Below, one piece after another: positions 45,087 through 52,611 of a DNA stretch of 64,000 nt (the stretch's first letter is position 1; each line of letters begins with the position of its first letter). The DNA comes from Afipia clevelandensis ATCC 49720 (lineage in GTDB: Bacteria > Pseudomonadota > Alphaproteobacteria > Rhizobiales > Xanthobacteraceae): the NCBI RefSeq assembly GCF_000336555.1, contig NZ_KB375281.1, forward strand, positions 1,282,713-1,346,712. The letters run 5' to 3'. The notes below the pieces were generated by a model that saw nothing but the letters and a program-made list of their open reading frames with translations, ran no database searches and was not told the origin of the DNA. The position numbers were made by a program, and so were the translations under genes.

Positions 45087-45710
45087 ATGCCAAGTCCAGG
45101 GACGGACGACGAATTTCTAAACCGAGTTGGTGGCGATAGAATTACGAGCCGTCAGGTAGACGAGCTTATAGGATTAGCGCGTGGGCTAATAGCCGATGGC
45201 GTTATCAATCACAGCGAAGTCGAGTTTCTTCAAAACTGGCTGGCCGCTAATACGGTAGTGAGTAGCCAGCCCGTCATTCGTCTGCTCTACAAGCGTGTAT
45301 CGAGTATCCTTGCGGATGGTGTTGTCGACGAGGACGAAAAACGAGACCTTCTCGATACTCTTAACGAAATATCAGATCGAGACATTGGATTAGGCGAGCC
45401 ACTCAGAGCGACAACGCTTCCTCTTTGCTCGCCCGCGCCGACCCCACTTGTATTCGCGGGTCAGCATTACTGTTTCACCGGCACCTTCAACTTTGGCCAG
45501 CGCAAAGAATGCGAGGCCGTAGTTGTCGGAAAGGGCGGGAGCGCCGGATCACTCACGAAAAAGACGAACGTTCTCGTGATCGGCATCTATGCCACCGAAT
45601 CTTGGAAGCATTCAGCCTTTGGCAACAAGATCACGCGAGCTGCCGAGATGAGAAGCGAAGGTCATCCGATATCCATCGTTTCGGAAACCCACTGGGTCAG
45701 GTTTCTCTAA
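45087..45710 (+). CDS. BRCT-domain protein with TerB-like N terminus
   Basis: A 207-residue protein with a helical acidic N-terminal domain (ITSRQVDELIGLARGLIADG, ILADGVVDEDEKRDLLDTL), like a TerB module, and a C-terminal BRCT domain (FAGQHYCFTGTFNFGQRKEC to VLVIGIYATESWKHSAFGNKI). BRCT domains bind DNA ends or phosphoproteins; stand-alone bacterial versions resemble the end of DNA ligase LigA. ATG 45087 has GGGGAGG upstream. The gene lies 103 bp before a DUF2806 gene and may be linked to it. Confidence 0.78.
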   Translation: MPSPGTDDEFLNRVGGDRITSRQVDELIGLARGLIADGVINHSEVEFLQNWLAANTVVSSQPVIRLLYKRVSSILADGVVDEDEKRDLLDTLNEISDRDIGLGEPLRATTLPLCSPAPTPLVFAGQHYCFTGTFNFGQRKECEAVVVGKGGSAGSLTKKTNVLVIGIYATESWKHSAFGNKITRAAEMRSEGHPISIVSETHWVRFL

Positions 45711-45813
45711 CTGATCAGATAGCGATTGCCGTTCGCCACGTGCCGCCCGATGGCGGCGCGTTGTAGGTTGGTTGTAGCGGTGGTAAAGTTCAGCGGGGAT
45801 TAAATGGGGATCA

Positions 45814-46806
45814 ATGATGGCCGATGACTCAGAGAATTTGCCCACTATTAGGGGTTGGCTAGAAAGTTGGTTGGGATTTCAACTCCCGACCATTCCGATG
45901 CCAAACACGCTTAAAAACTTGGATAAGGCAATCTCAACCATCGTCCTCGCGACTGCGGCGAATGCAAAGGTTCGCATCGATGGTTCGACCGGCAAGATCA
46001 AAGCGGCCAACCAGATTACTGTCGATGATATGTTTCGGACTGCGGAGGAGAAGAGGAAGTTCGAAAACCGGTCCGCTGCGACTAAAGCGGCAATCGAAGA
46101 TTTAAGAAACGAGCCGCCTCAAACGGACGCAGCCGATCAAATCGAGGAAGACTGGCTGAATACGTATGGCCGGATAGCTGAGGAAAAGTCATCAGAAGAG
46201 CTGCAAGCTTTATTTGGTAAAATTCTGGCTGGCGAGATTCGAAAGCCAGGATCTTTCTCTCTGCGAACTTTGCAGTTTGTCGCGAATTTGTCTCGATCTG
46301 ATGCGGAGGCGATAACCTCGATCTTTCCTTATGTGCTCAACAGAATCTTAGTTCCATTCACCGATCAGGAATTTTCCGAGTTGGCTGTTAAGACACGCTT
46401 AGTAATGGAAGAACTTGGAATTCTTACTGGCACGGCTAGCAAGGTAGGAGCAATGGCGCTGACTATCGAGTTGCCGCCCGCCGAAGTGCCATATTATTTA
46501 GTTGCATCCGGGTGCGGTCTTATTATTAAAAATCATACCGACCACAAATTGGCCCATGCGCTAGGCGGCCAGCCTATCACGTCTGTCGCCCGCGAGTTGC
46601 TTAAGATTTCTCAGCACAAGGAAACGAATCTAGAATTTGTTGAGAGCATCGGCAAGCAGATTGGCCGAGGTTTTGGTTTGACCGGCGACGATTGCTCGGA
46701 CAAGGTGAGTATTGACTTGATGCGGATTGATTCAGTTCAAGCAGAGTCATTTAGTTTCGCGGTGTTAAAATCAGTGGTCGCTTACAAGCCTGCCACCATG
46801 ACCTAA
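45814..46806 (+). CDS. DUF2806 protein
   Basis: A 330-residue soluble protein. DWLNTYGRIAEEKSSEELQ, LFGKILAGEIRKPGSFSLRT and LQFVANLSRSDAEAI match the DUF2806 family pattern. Its function is unknown; the family is frequent in accessory regions. ATG 45814 or 45817 could start it (GGGG just upstream). The last 36 bases overlap the convergent small phage gene at 46771. Confidence 0.75.
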   Translation: MMADDSENLPTIRGWLESWLGFQLPTIPMPNTLKNLDKAISTIVLATAANAKVRIDGSTGKIKAANQITVDDMFRTAEEKRKFENRSAATKAAIEDLRNEPPQTDAADQIEEDWLNTYGRIAEEKSSEELQALFGKILAGEIRKPGSFSLRTLQFVANLSRSDAEAITSIFPYVLNRILVPFTDQEFSELAVKTRLVMEELGILTGTASKVGAMALTIELPPAEVPYYLVASGCGLIIKNHTDHKLAHALGGQPITSVARELLKISQHKETNLEFVESIGKQIGRGFGLTGDDCSDKVSIDLMRIDSVQAESFSFAVLKSVVAYKPATMT

Positions 46807-46998
46807 AACCATCGTCGGATTTGTGTTCTCCTGACGATCCCACGTAGCGATTGCAGCATCACCATGTGCTTCCCAGCACGCTAGCCGCTCTTCCAGCGAC
46901 GCAAACTGAAACCAAGATCTGTCGCTTCCTTGTAACCAGAGGATGGAGTCTTCATCCAAAGCATCGCGACGTTTATCCGTACGGCGTCTTACCGGCAC
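46771..46998 (-). CDS. Small phage-type hypothetical protein
   Basis: A 75-residue protein beginning MPVRRRTDKRRDALDEDSIL. The start is a GTG overlapping the terminase small subunit stop (TAGTG), showing translational coupling. The family is found beside terminase genes of prophages in this group. It is probably a remnant of a phage packaging operon whose large subunit is gone. Confidence 0.55.
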   Translation of the reverse strand: MPVRRRTDKRRDALDEDSILWLQGSDRSWFQFASLEERLACWEAHGDAAIATWDRQENTNPTMVLGHGGRLVSDH

Positions 46999-47345
46999 TA
47001 TGTGCTCCTATTCGCGCGTAACGACTGCGGTCGGCTTTCGCTGGGTGGCGACACATCAAGTCCGATCTCTCGAATGAGCCGCGCAAACGCTAATCGTGAA
47101 TCGCGCTCGATGGCGCATTCTGGTCTCGCACGGGGCGCGTCAAAACGATCAGTGTAAGTGAGGCCGTGTTTTGCGATTGCCTCCCGGGCCGTTTCGCTCC
47201 GGTCCCACGCCTCGCAGGCTTTGGTAAGCAGGCGCACGTGATGGCTATCGAGCGCGAATTCAGCGAGGACGTCGGACCACCATCGCGATGTTTCGGCACG
47301 CAGGTGCTTTGGTGGCTTTTCAGCCACGGGTTTAGATTTGATCAT
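46998..47345 (-). CDS. Phage terminase small subunit, P27 family
   Basis: A 115-residue protein: PPKHLRAETSRWWSDVLAEF, then LLTKACEAWDRSETAREAI and RLAFARLIREIGLDVSPP are P27-family features. The small subunit recognises phage DNA for packaging. No large subunit, portal or capsid genes are in the window, so this is a leftover of a phage or satellite. Confidence 0.75.
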   Translation of the reverse strand: MIKSKPVAEKPPKHLRAETSRWWSDVLAEFALDSHHVRLLTKACEAWDRSETAREAIAKHGLTYTDRFDAPRARPECAIERDSRLAFARLIREIGLDVSPPSESRPQSLRANRST

Positions 47346-47391
47346 GTGTTCCTAAAAATTGCATTCGACGGGGGATGGTGTCGGGAATCAT

Positions 47392-47412
47392 TGTCTACCC
47401 GTCCGGTAGACA
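47392..47412. repeat. Inverted repeat TGTCTACC/GGTAGACA
   Basis: Perfect eight-base arms with a five-base centre lie in the gap between the terminase gene and the small gene at 47540. It is compact and has no T run, which fits an operator better than a terminator. Confidence 0.45.
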
Positions 47413-47539
47413 CCCCTAAAGCTGTAGAGATCCGACCCGCCCCCTACCTATCAGGCTGGGTGGGCGGTTAATGGTAAAGATCGGAACCTGAGCCGTTAGA
47501 TTCTCTAGGCTGTAAACTGAGCACTTTACGGAGTGGCAC

Positions 47540-47683
47540 ATGGTTCAGTTTCTGAAGATAACCCCAGAGAATAAAGACCAAGCGATCCCGCCGTACTTGC
47601 GTAAGCTGCAAGAGGTGGAAGAGCCGAAGCAAGCCAAGGCGCGCAAGGCCAAGGCCCCTGCAAAGAAAGCAAAATCCAAGTAA
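47540..47683 (+). CDS. Small Lys/Ala-rich protein
   Basis: A 47-residue reading frame starting MVQFLKITPENKDQAIPPYL and ending in a basic tail (ARKAKAPAKKAKSK) like a histone H1 tail. ATG 47540 has GGAG six bases upstream. It is on the opposite strand to its neighbours. An eight-base hairpin (47697-47720) follows the stop. It may bind nucleic acid; function unknown. Confidence 0.6.
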   Translation: MVQFLKITPENKDQAIPPYLRKLQEVEEPKQAKARKAKAPAKKAKSK

Positions 47684-47767
47684 GCACCATCAGCCAGCCC
47701 GGTCTGGGTAATGACCGGGCCAGCGAGGCGCACAACCGCGTAGAGGGGATGATACGCGGTGTCGGTG

Positions 47768-48297
47768 TCACCAGCGACTACGAGCCATCTTTTGTAGGCG
47801 CTCGGTTTCTGCAGTCTGCATGTAGTTCATCTGGTCAACGGTCATTGAGCGGTGTGGTTGTCGAGTGACCGGCAGCGCAGCTAGCGCGGCCTTAATCTCG
47901 CGCAGACCACGCGAGACCTTGTGCAGTCCATAGGTGGCCTTGAATGTCGCTGATCGCCTACCAGCTACCGGCTTCGGTGTGATTGAAGCGTCAACAACGG
48001 CGGCAAATCCTTCATTGCCAGCAGCCCCGCTCTTGACCAACGATACCTCGGTAAGGCGATGATAACGGACTTGCCCGAACCTGGGGGGCCGACCACCACC
48101 GAAAATTCGCCAACGCCAAACACGCCGTCTATGACGTGCTCTTTGATCTGACGTTCAGCAATGTCTTTGAACCACGTGATCTCGAAACGGGGTTTCTTTT
48201 TATTGTCGTTGGCTGGCTTAAGCGTGGTGCGTCCAAACGTAAGTAGCCGCTGCTTGTTTTTGTCTTGCCGCATTTGCATTTCGCGCAGGGCCGTCAA
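47768..48297 (-). pseudogene. Truncated AAA-type ATPase fused to an unrelated tail
   Basis: From TTG 48297 the frame encodes the N terminus of a phage-type ATPase (RFEITWFKDIAERQIKEH, then VVVGPPGSGKSVIIALP with Walker A) but stops at 47965 after an unrelated stretch. The overlapping frame ending at 47768 (VDASITPKPVAGRRSATFKA) reads like the end of another protein. A deletion junction near 48040-48060 explains this. The Walker B and later motifs are missing. Its start overlaps the previous gene's stop. Confidence 0.6.
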
Positions 48298-49013
48298 TTA
48301 AAGATCCCCTCAAGTTTTAGTTGCGCTACCGTCTCAACAACGGCGCGCTGCAAAATCTCTTCATCAATCTCGTCGTATCGTTCTTCGTCGATGTGGATTC
48401 GGTCCCGGGCCTCTAGTTCGGCGTTTTCAGCCGCTATCAGCCGGGCAGATGGGTCGTCGGGACGTTCCAGCACCGGTCTTACGAACACCCGCTCTGCGAG
48501 ATTCTCCGCATGGTCTATTGATTCGGCATAAATGACCGGGCTACCGCTCAGGGCCGGAAAGGCTGATTTAGCCAGAATGACCACGCCGTCACAGCCGTAT
48601 TTCACCCACCGCCAAGGTGCCTCATAAACGCGCACTGGCTGGCCGTCCGGGATCGTACCGGCGACTATGCCTTTGCCGGTTACACAGCCCCAGTTACGCA
48701 CGTCATCGGCTGACAAGGCCAAAAGGTCCACAACGCGACCGTCCTGCCAAATGGGGATGACAATCGCGCTGTCCGGCCCTTCACCGGGCGTAAAGATCCA
48801 CGTGAAGGTGTGGTCGCCAAGATAGGCATCGGAGAACCGGCCATCCATGATGGCCACCGGGCCAATGTCATCCACGCCACTAGGTTTCGCTAGCTCAAGT
48901 TCCAGCAGAAGATCGGTGACTTCCGGTCCTACGCGGCCATGCGCGTCGTACAGGGCTTGGGCGTCCACGTCAGCACGCCAGTAAGGGACTTCGGGGTCGT
49001 ATTCGTATTCCAT
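48294..49013 (-). CDS. Hypothetical phage/island protein preceding the ATPase
   Basis: A 239-residue acidic protein with no family I can name. Conserved-looking parts are AIVIPIWQDGRVVDLLALSA and WRWVKYGCDGVVILAKSAF. Position directly in front of a replicative-type ATPase gene, with overlap, suggests a replication partner such as a primase-like or regulatory protein, but no primase motif is visible. Confidence 0.55.
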   Translation of the reverse strand: MEYEYDPEVPYWRADVDAQALYDAHGRVGPEVTDLLLELELAKPSGVDDIGPVAIMDGRFSDAYLGDHTFTWIFTPGEGPDSAIVIPIWQDGRVVDLLALSADDVRNWGCVTGKGIVAGTIPDGQPVRVYEAPWRWVKYGCDGVVILAKSAFPALSGSPVIYAESIDHAENLAERVFVRPVLERPDDPSARLIAAENAELEARDRIHIDEERYDEIDEEILQRAVVETVAQLKLEGIFN

Positions 49014-49124
49014 TTATTGCTCATGTTTGCCGCTCCTCAGGGCGTGGAAAATTATGCGCGCCGTTCAGCGGCACGTCGGGTTTCTTGTCGATTACGTATG
49101 GGTCGAGAACAATGATCGAACACC

Positions 49125-49147
49125 GTCCGGGACTTTTCCGGGACTTT
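49125..49147 (+). repeat. Right copy of the CCGGGACTTT tandem repeat
   Basis: Two direct units CCGGGACTTT lie side by side, about 105 bp inside the right boundary. They match the pair at 40863-40888 near the left boundary, so both ends of the element carry them. Confidence 0.5.
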
Positions 49148-49251
49148 GCGGTCTTAAGCGTGCTTTTCGTGTCTCTTATGTTCTGATTTGCGTAAATCGC
49201 GCCTTGCGCGGACTGGGGAAAATCCCTATCCAATCAACGTCGTTAAGACGT

Positions 49252-49329
49252 CGGAGCGTAGCGCAGCCCGGTTAGCGCACTAGTCTGGGGGACTAGGGGT
49301 CGGAGGTTCGAATCCTCTCGCTCCGACCA
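49252..49329 (+). tRNA. tRNA-Pro (anticodon GGG)
   Basis: The acceptor stem CGGAGCG pairs with CGCTCCG, the D arm is normal, the anticodon stem CTAGT/ACTAG encloses the loop CTGGGGG with anticodon GGG at 49287-49289, the T arm GGAGGTTCGAATCCTC is present, and CCA is encoded. Its first half is repeated at 40761-40804. The 5' half and upstream promoter region now come from the integrated element, while the 3' half is chromosomal. Confidence 0.95.
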
Positions 49330-49486
49330 ATCTCTCCCTAAATCATCATCCGTCGAAGGGTCCCGGAGCGGTGGCAACTCCCTGGAAGCGTCCACGCCCC
49401 TGCACCGCTCGCCTTGTTCAGCACCGATGCTAGCGGATCCCGGCGAACAGCAAACCTCACCGGCCCGCCGCCTTGGCTGGCGCGCC

Positions 49487-51034
49487 ATGTCCGAGGCATT
49501 CAGCACACTGGTGGTAAAACGCCCCGCGGCGGTTGTCGTCTGGACCATCGTCCTCGGCACCGCATTCCGCTTCGCGATGGCGTTTGCCGGAATCGACTTC
49601 GATCATACCGAAGCCTATTACATTGCGAACGCGCGCCATCTCTCACTCAGTTATTTCGATCACCCTCCCCTCACATTCTGGATCGCCTGGGCGACCCGTA
49701 CTGTGACCGGCGCCGAAGCGCTGCCGATCCTGCGCGCGCCGTTCATCGCGATGTTCATCGGCACGACGTGGATGACATACCGGCTCGGTACGCGCCTCTT
49801 CGATCGGCGCGCAGGCGCAGCGGCGGTGCTCCTGCTCAACCTGTCGCCGGTGTTCACCATCAGCTTCGGGGCCTGGGTGCAGCCGGATGGCCCCGCCACA
49901 TTCTTTGTGCTCGCCGCGATCCTGCTCATCGTGCGGCTTGAAGATATCGCCACTCCCGGCCAGCGCCTGAAGGGCTGGCTCGGCGTCGGCGCGTGCTTTG
50001 GCCTCGCGCTGCTGTCGAAATATTCGGCGGCCGTGACCGCGATCGGTCTGCTGCTGTTCGCGATCACGAGCCGAAAACATCGTTGCTGGTTTTCCGAACC
50101 CGGCCCCTATCTCGGCGCGGTGCTGGCGTTCCTGATCTTCAGCCCGGTGCTGATCTGGAATTGGCGGCACGGCTGGGTCTCGTTTGAATTTCAGGGACAG
50201 CGGCCCTTTGAATATACCGGGATCAGTCCGGTCAGCCTGCTCGAAACAATCATCGGACAAGCCGCGCTGATCGGTCCCTGGATATGGGTGCCATGTCTTC
50301 AGGCCGCTGTCTGGGGTCTTGCGCGCGGCCGCGCGGAATGGCGCGCCTGGCTACCCTCGGTACTCGGCGCAACGCCGATCGCTCTGTTCACCGTCATCGC
50401 GCTGTGGTCCTCATCCGGCGGTCACCACCACTGGCAGGCGCCCGGTTACTTGCTGCTGTTTCCGCTGGCCGGACACTTCGTCGTCCGGAAACTCGAACGC
50501 GCGGATGCACTGACACGAAACTGGCTGCTGGCCTCCACACTCACCACCGTCGCGATCGTTGCCGTTCTGGCTACGGAAATCAAAACCGGAATGTTCTGGA
50601 ATTTGCTTTCGTCATCCCGGACCGAGGGCCGCGCAAATCCCGCGCTGAAAGGCCTGCGCTGGGACGCATTGCGTCCGGTCTTCGACGCCAAGGGCTTCAC
50701 CGGCCGGCAACGCCTGTTCGTCGCGACCACCGCCCGCGGCATCGACGGCAAGGTGGATTTTGAAGTCGGCGACAAACTGCCGGTGCTGTGCCTGTGCGGC
50801 GACGCGCGCAACTACGCCTTCAGTCAGGACTCGAAAGCCGCGATCGGATGGGACGCTGTGATCGTTATCGCCGATGACCAGAACCATCAGCTCGCCGCCC
50901 GGCTCGGGCCATTCTTCGAGACGATCGAACCCGTTCAGACCGTCGAGGTTCGCCGTGGCAGATCGCTCGTCGTCAGGCTACACCTGTACTACGGCAAAAA
51001 TTACCTGACGCCCTATCCAACAACCCCATTCTAG
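49487..51034 (+). CDS. GT39-type membrane glycosyltransferase
   Basis: A polytopic protein of 515 residues from ATG 49487 (an in-frame ATG at 49427 would give 535). EAYYIANARHLSLSYFDHPP contains the acidic first loop and the HPP motif of ArnT/PMT-like enzymes. It has about ten hydrophobic segments and a C-terminal soluble domain (about 400-515). Donors are usually undecaprenyl-phosphate sugars. It begins a three-gene plus-strand group with a second GT39 gene and a fusion glycosyltransferase, suggesting a periplasmic glycan or lipid A modification path. Confidence 0.86.
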   Translation: MSEAFSTLVVKRPAAVVVWTIVLGTAFRFAMAFAGIDFDHTEAYYIANARHLSLSYFDHPPLTFWIAWATRTVTGAEALPILRAPFIAMFIGTTWMTYRLGTRLFDRRAGAAAVLLLNLSPVFTISFGAWVQPDGPATFFVLAAILLIVRLEDIATPGQRLKGWLGVGACFGLALLSKYSAAVTAIGLLLFAITSRKHRCWFSEPGPYLGAVLAFLIFSPVLIWNWRHGWVSFEFQGQRPFEYTGISPVSLLETIIGQAALIGPWIWVPCLQAAVWGLARGRAEWRAWLPSVLGATPIALFTVIALWSSSGGHHHWQAPGYLLLFPLAGHFVVRKLERADALTRNWLLASTLTTVAIVAVLATEIKTGMFWNLLSSSRTEGRANPALKGLRWDALRPVFDAKGFTGRQRLFVATTARGIDGKVDFEVGDKLPVLCLCGDARNYAFSQDSKAAIGWDAVIVIADDQNHQLAARLGPFFETIEPVQTVEVRRGRSLVVRLHLYYGKNYLTPYPTTPF

Positions 51035-51045
51035 GCCACCAACCG

Positions 51046-52578
51046 ATGACGGTCCTGTCCACACCTCAATCGCGCCGCTCCCTGCCGGAGATCATTGCGC
51101 GGCACCCGACGGCGATCTTCCTGCTGGTCGTGGCATCTCAGTTCGTTGTGTGGACCGTACTGCCGTCGCTGTTTTACCGCGCGCTGCCGCTCGATGGCGT
51201 CGAAGCGCTGATTTACGGCCGCGAATGGCAGTTGGGCTATGTGAAGCTGCCGCCGCTGCCATGGTGGGCCGCCGAAGCGGTGTATCGCATTTTGCCGTAC
51301 GACGCCGCCTATTACGCCCTGTCCCAGACCTTTATCGCGATCACTCTCGCGATCGTGTGGTGTACGTCGAAGCGGATCGTCGGCCCGCTTGGCGCGCTGG
51401 CCTCGGTCCTGATCATATGCGGACTGGACTATTTCCATTCCGCATCCACCTCCTTCAATCACGATGTCGCGCAGCTCCCGTTCTGGGCGCTCGCGGGTTA
51501 CGCGCTGCATGCAGCGCTGCGCGGCGGACGTTCCCGCGACTGGGCCCTCCTCGGCGCGGCGCTCGGCGGCGCCGTGTGGGCCAAGTACTTCGTCATCATC
51601 CTCGCGCTCCCGATTGTGCTGTTCCTTCTTCTGGACCGTGACGCGCGGCAGAACGTGACGAAGCCGGGTCCCTGGATCGCGCTGGCCGCGGGGTTGATCG
51701 TGGTCCTGCCGCATCTGATCTGGCTGATCCAGCACAACTTCGCGCCTTTTGATTATGTCGACAGGCGCGCGGCACCGTCGCGAGGCGTGCTCGATCACAT
51801 CGTGCATCCAGCGCAATTTTTCATCCGACAGCTCGGCTATCTCGTTCCGCCGGTTCTGATCGCCGCTCCGATGATCTATTTTTCGTGGCGAAAGCCTGCT
51901 GCCGCATCCGGTGAGACTGGCAGCCTGCGCAGCATCGATTCATTCGACCGCCGCATCGTGACGATGCTCGGCTTCGGTCCGATGGTCACGATGCTCGCGC
52001 TGAGTGCCGTCACCGGGCGCGGCACCATCGCGCTGTGGGGTTATCCGCTGTGGCTCTATTTCGGGCTGTGGCTGGTCATGATGTACAGGGACGGTCTTTC
52101 GTCGGTCAGCCTTAGCTGGATGACCGGCTTTTGGGCCGCGGTCCTTGTGGCATCCGCCATCCTGATCATGCTCTTCAAAAGCGGCTTGCTGGGCCTGAGC
52201 TACGTCAGACGCAGTCACGAGTTTCCGGGCCCAGAACTCGCTGCCGAAATCAGCCGACAGTACAGGGCTGTGACGGGACGCGACCCTGCTTATGTGATCG
52301 GCCCCCAGATCGAGGCCGGCAACATTTCCCGCTACACGCCAAGCCGGCCCCGCGTTGTGCTCGATGCCGATTTCAGCAAGGCGCCATGGATCGACCGGGC
52401 GGACCTGAAGGCGAAAGGCGCCATCCTGATCTGGAATCCCAGCGATGACGGCAAGATGCCGGATCATCTGGCGCGGATCGCCAACGGAGCGCCCCAGCAA
52501 CCGCCGATCGTGATCCCGGTGGCCAAAGGCCGCTTCAAATTCCACTTCGCCTGGGCCATCGTACCACCGAGCAAATAG
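51046..52578 (+). CDS. GT39-type membrane glycosyltransferase
   Basis: A 510-residue polytopic enzyme starting 11 bp after the previous gene. GVEALIYGREWQLGYVKLPP carries the acidic loop and a KLPP version of the HPP motif. About ten hydrophobic segments and a short C-terminal soluble domain follow. It is a relative of the preceding gene but clearly diverged, so each probably adds a different sugar. Confidence 0.86.
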   Translation: MTVLSTPQSRRSLPEIIARHPTAIFLLVVASQFVVWTVLPSLFYRALPLDGVEALIYGREWQLGYVKLPPLPWWAAEAVYRILPYDAAYYALSQTFIAITLAIVWCTSKRIVGPLGALASVLIICGLDYFHSASTSFNHDVAQLPFWALAGYALHAALRGGRSRDWALLGAALGGAVWAKYFVIILALPIVLFLLLDRDARQNVTKPGPWIALAAGLIVVLPHLIWLIQHNFAPFDYVDRRAAPSRGVLDHIVHPAQFFIRQLGYLVPPVLIAAPMIYFSWRKPAAASGETGSLRSIDSFDRRIVTMLGFGPMVTMLALSAVTGRGTIALWGYPLWLYFGLWLVMMYRDGLSSVSLSWMTGFWAAVLVASAILIMLFKSGLLGLSYVRRSHEFPGPELAAEISRQYRAVTGRDPAYVIGPQIEAGNISRYTPSRPRVVLDADFSKAPWIDRADLKAKGAILIWNPSDDGKMPDHLARIANGAPQQPPIVIPVAKGRFKFHFAWAIVPPSK

Positions 52579-52611
52579 CTCCGTCACGCTCATCACAGGA
52601 CTCTCGACACG

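Noticed and set aside
49021-49233. 70-residue minus-strand frame near the right end, possible excisionase
   Set aside because: No helix-turn-helix pattern is visible and part of it is the translated tandem repeat.
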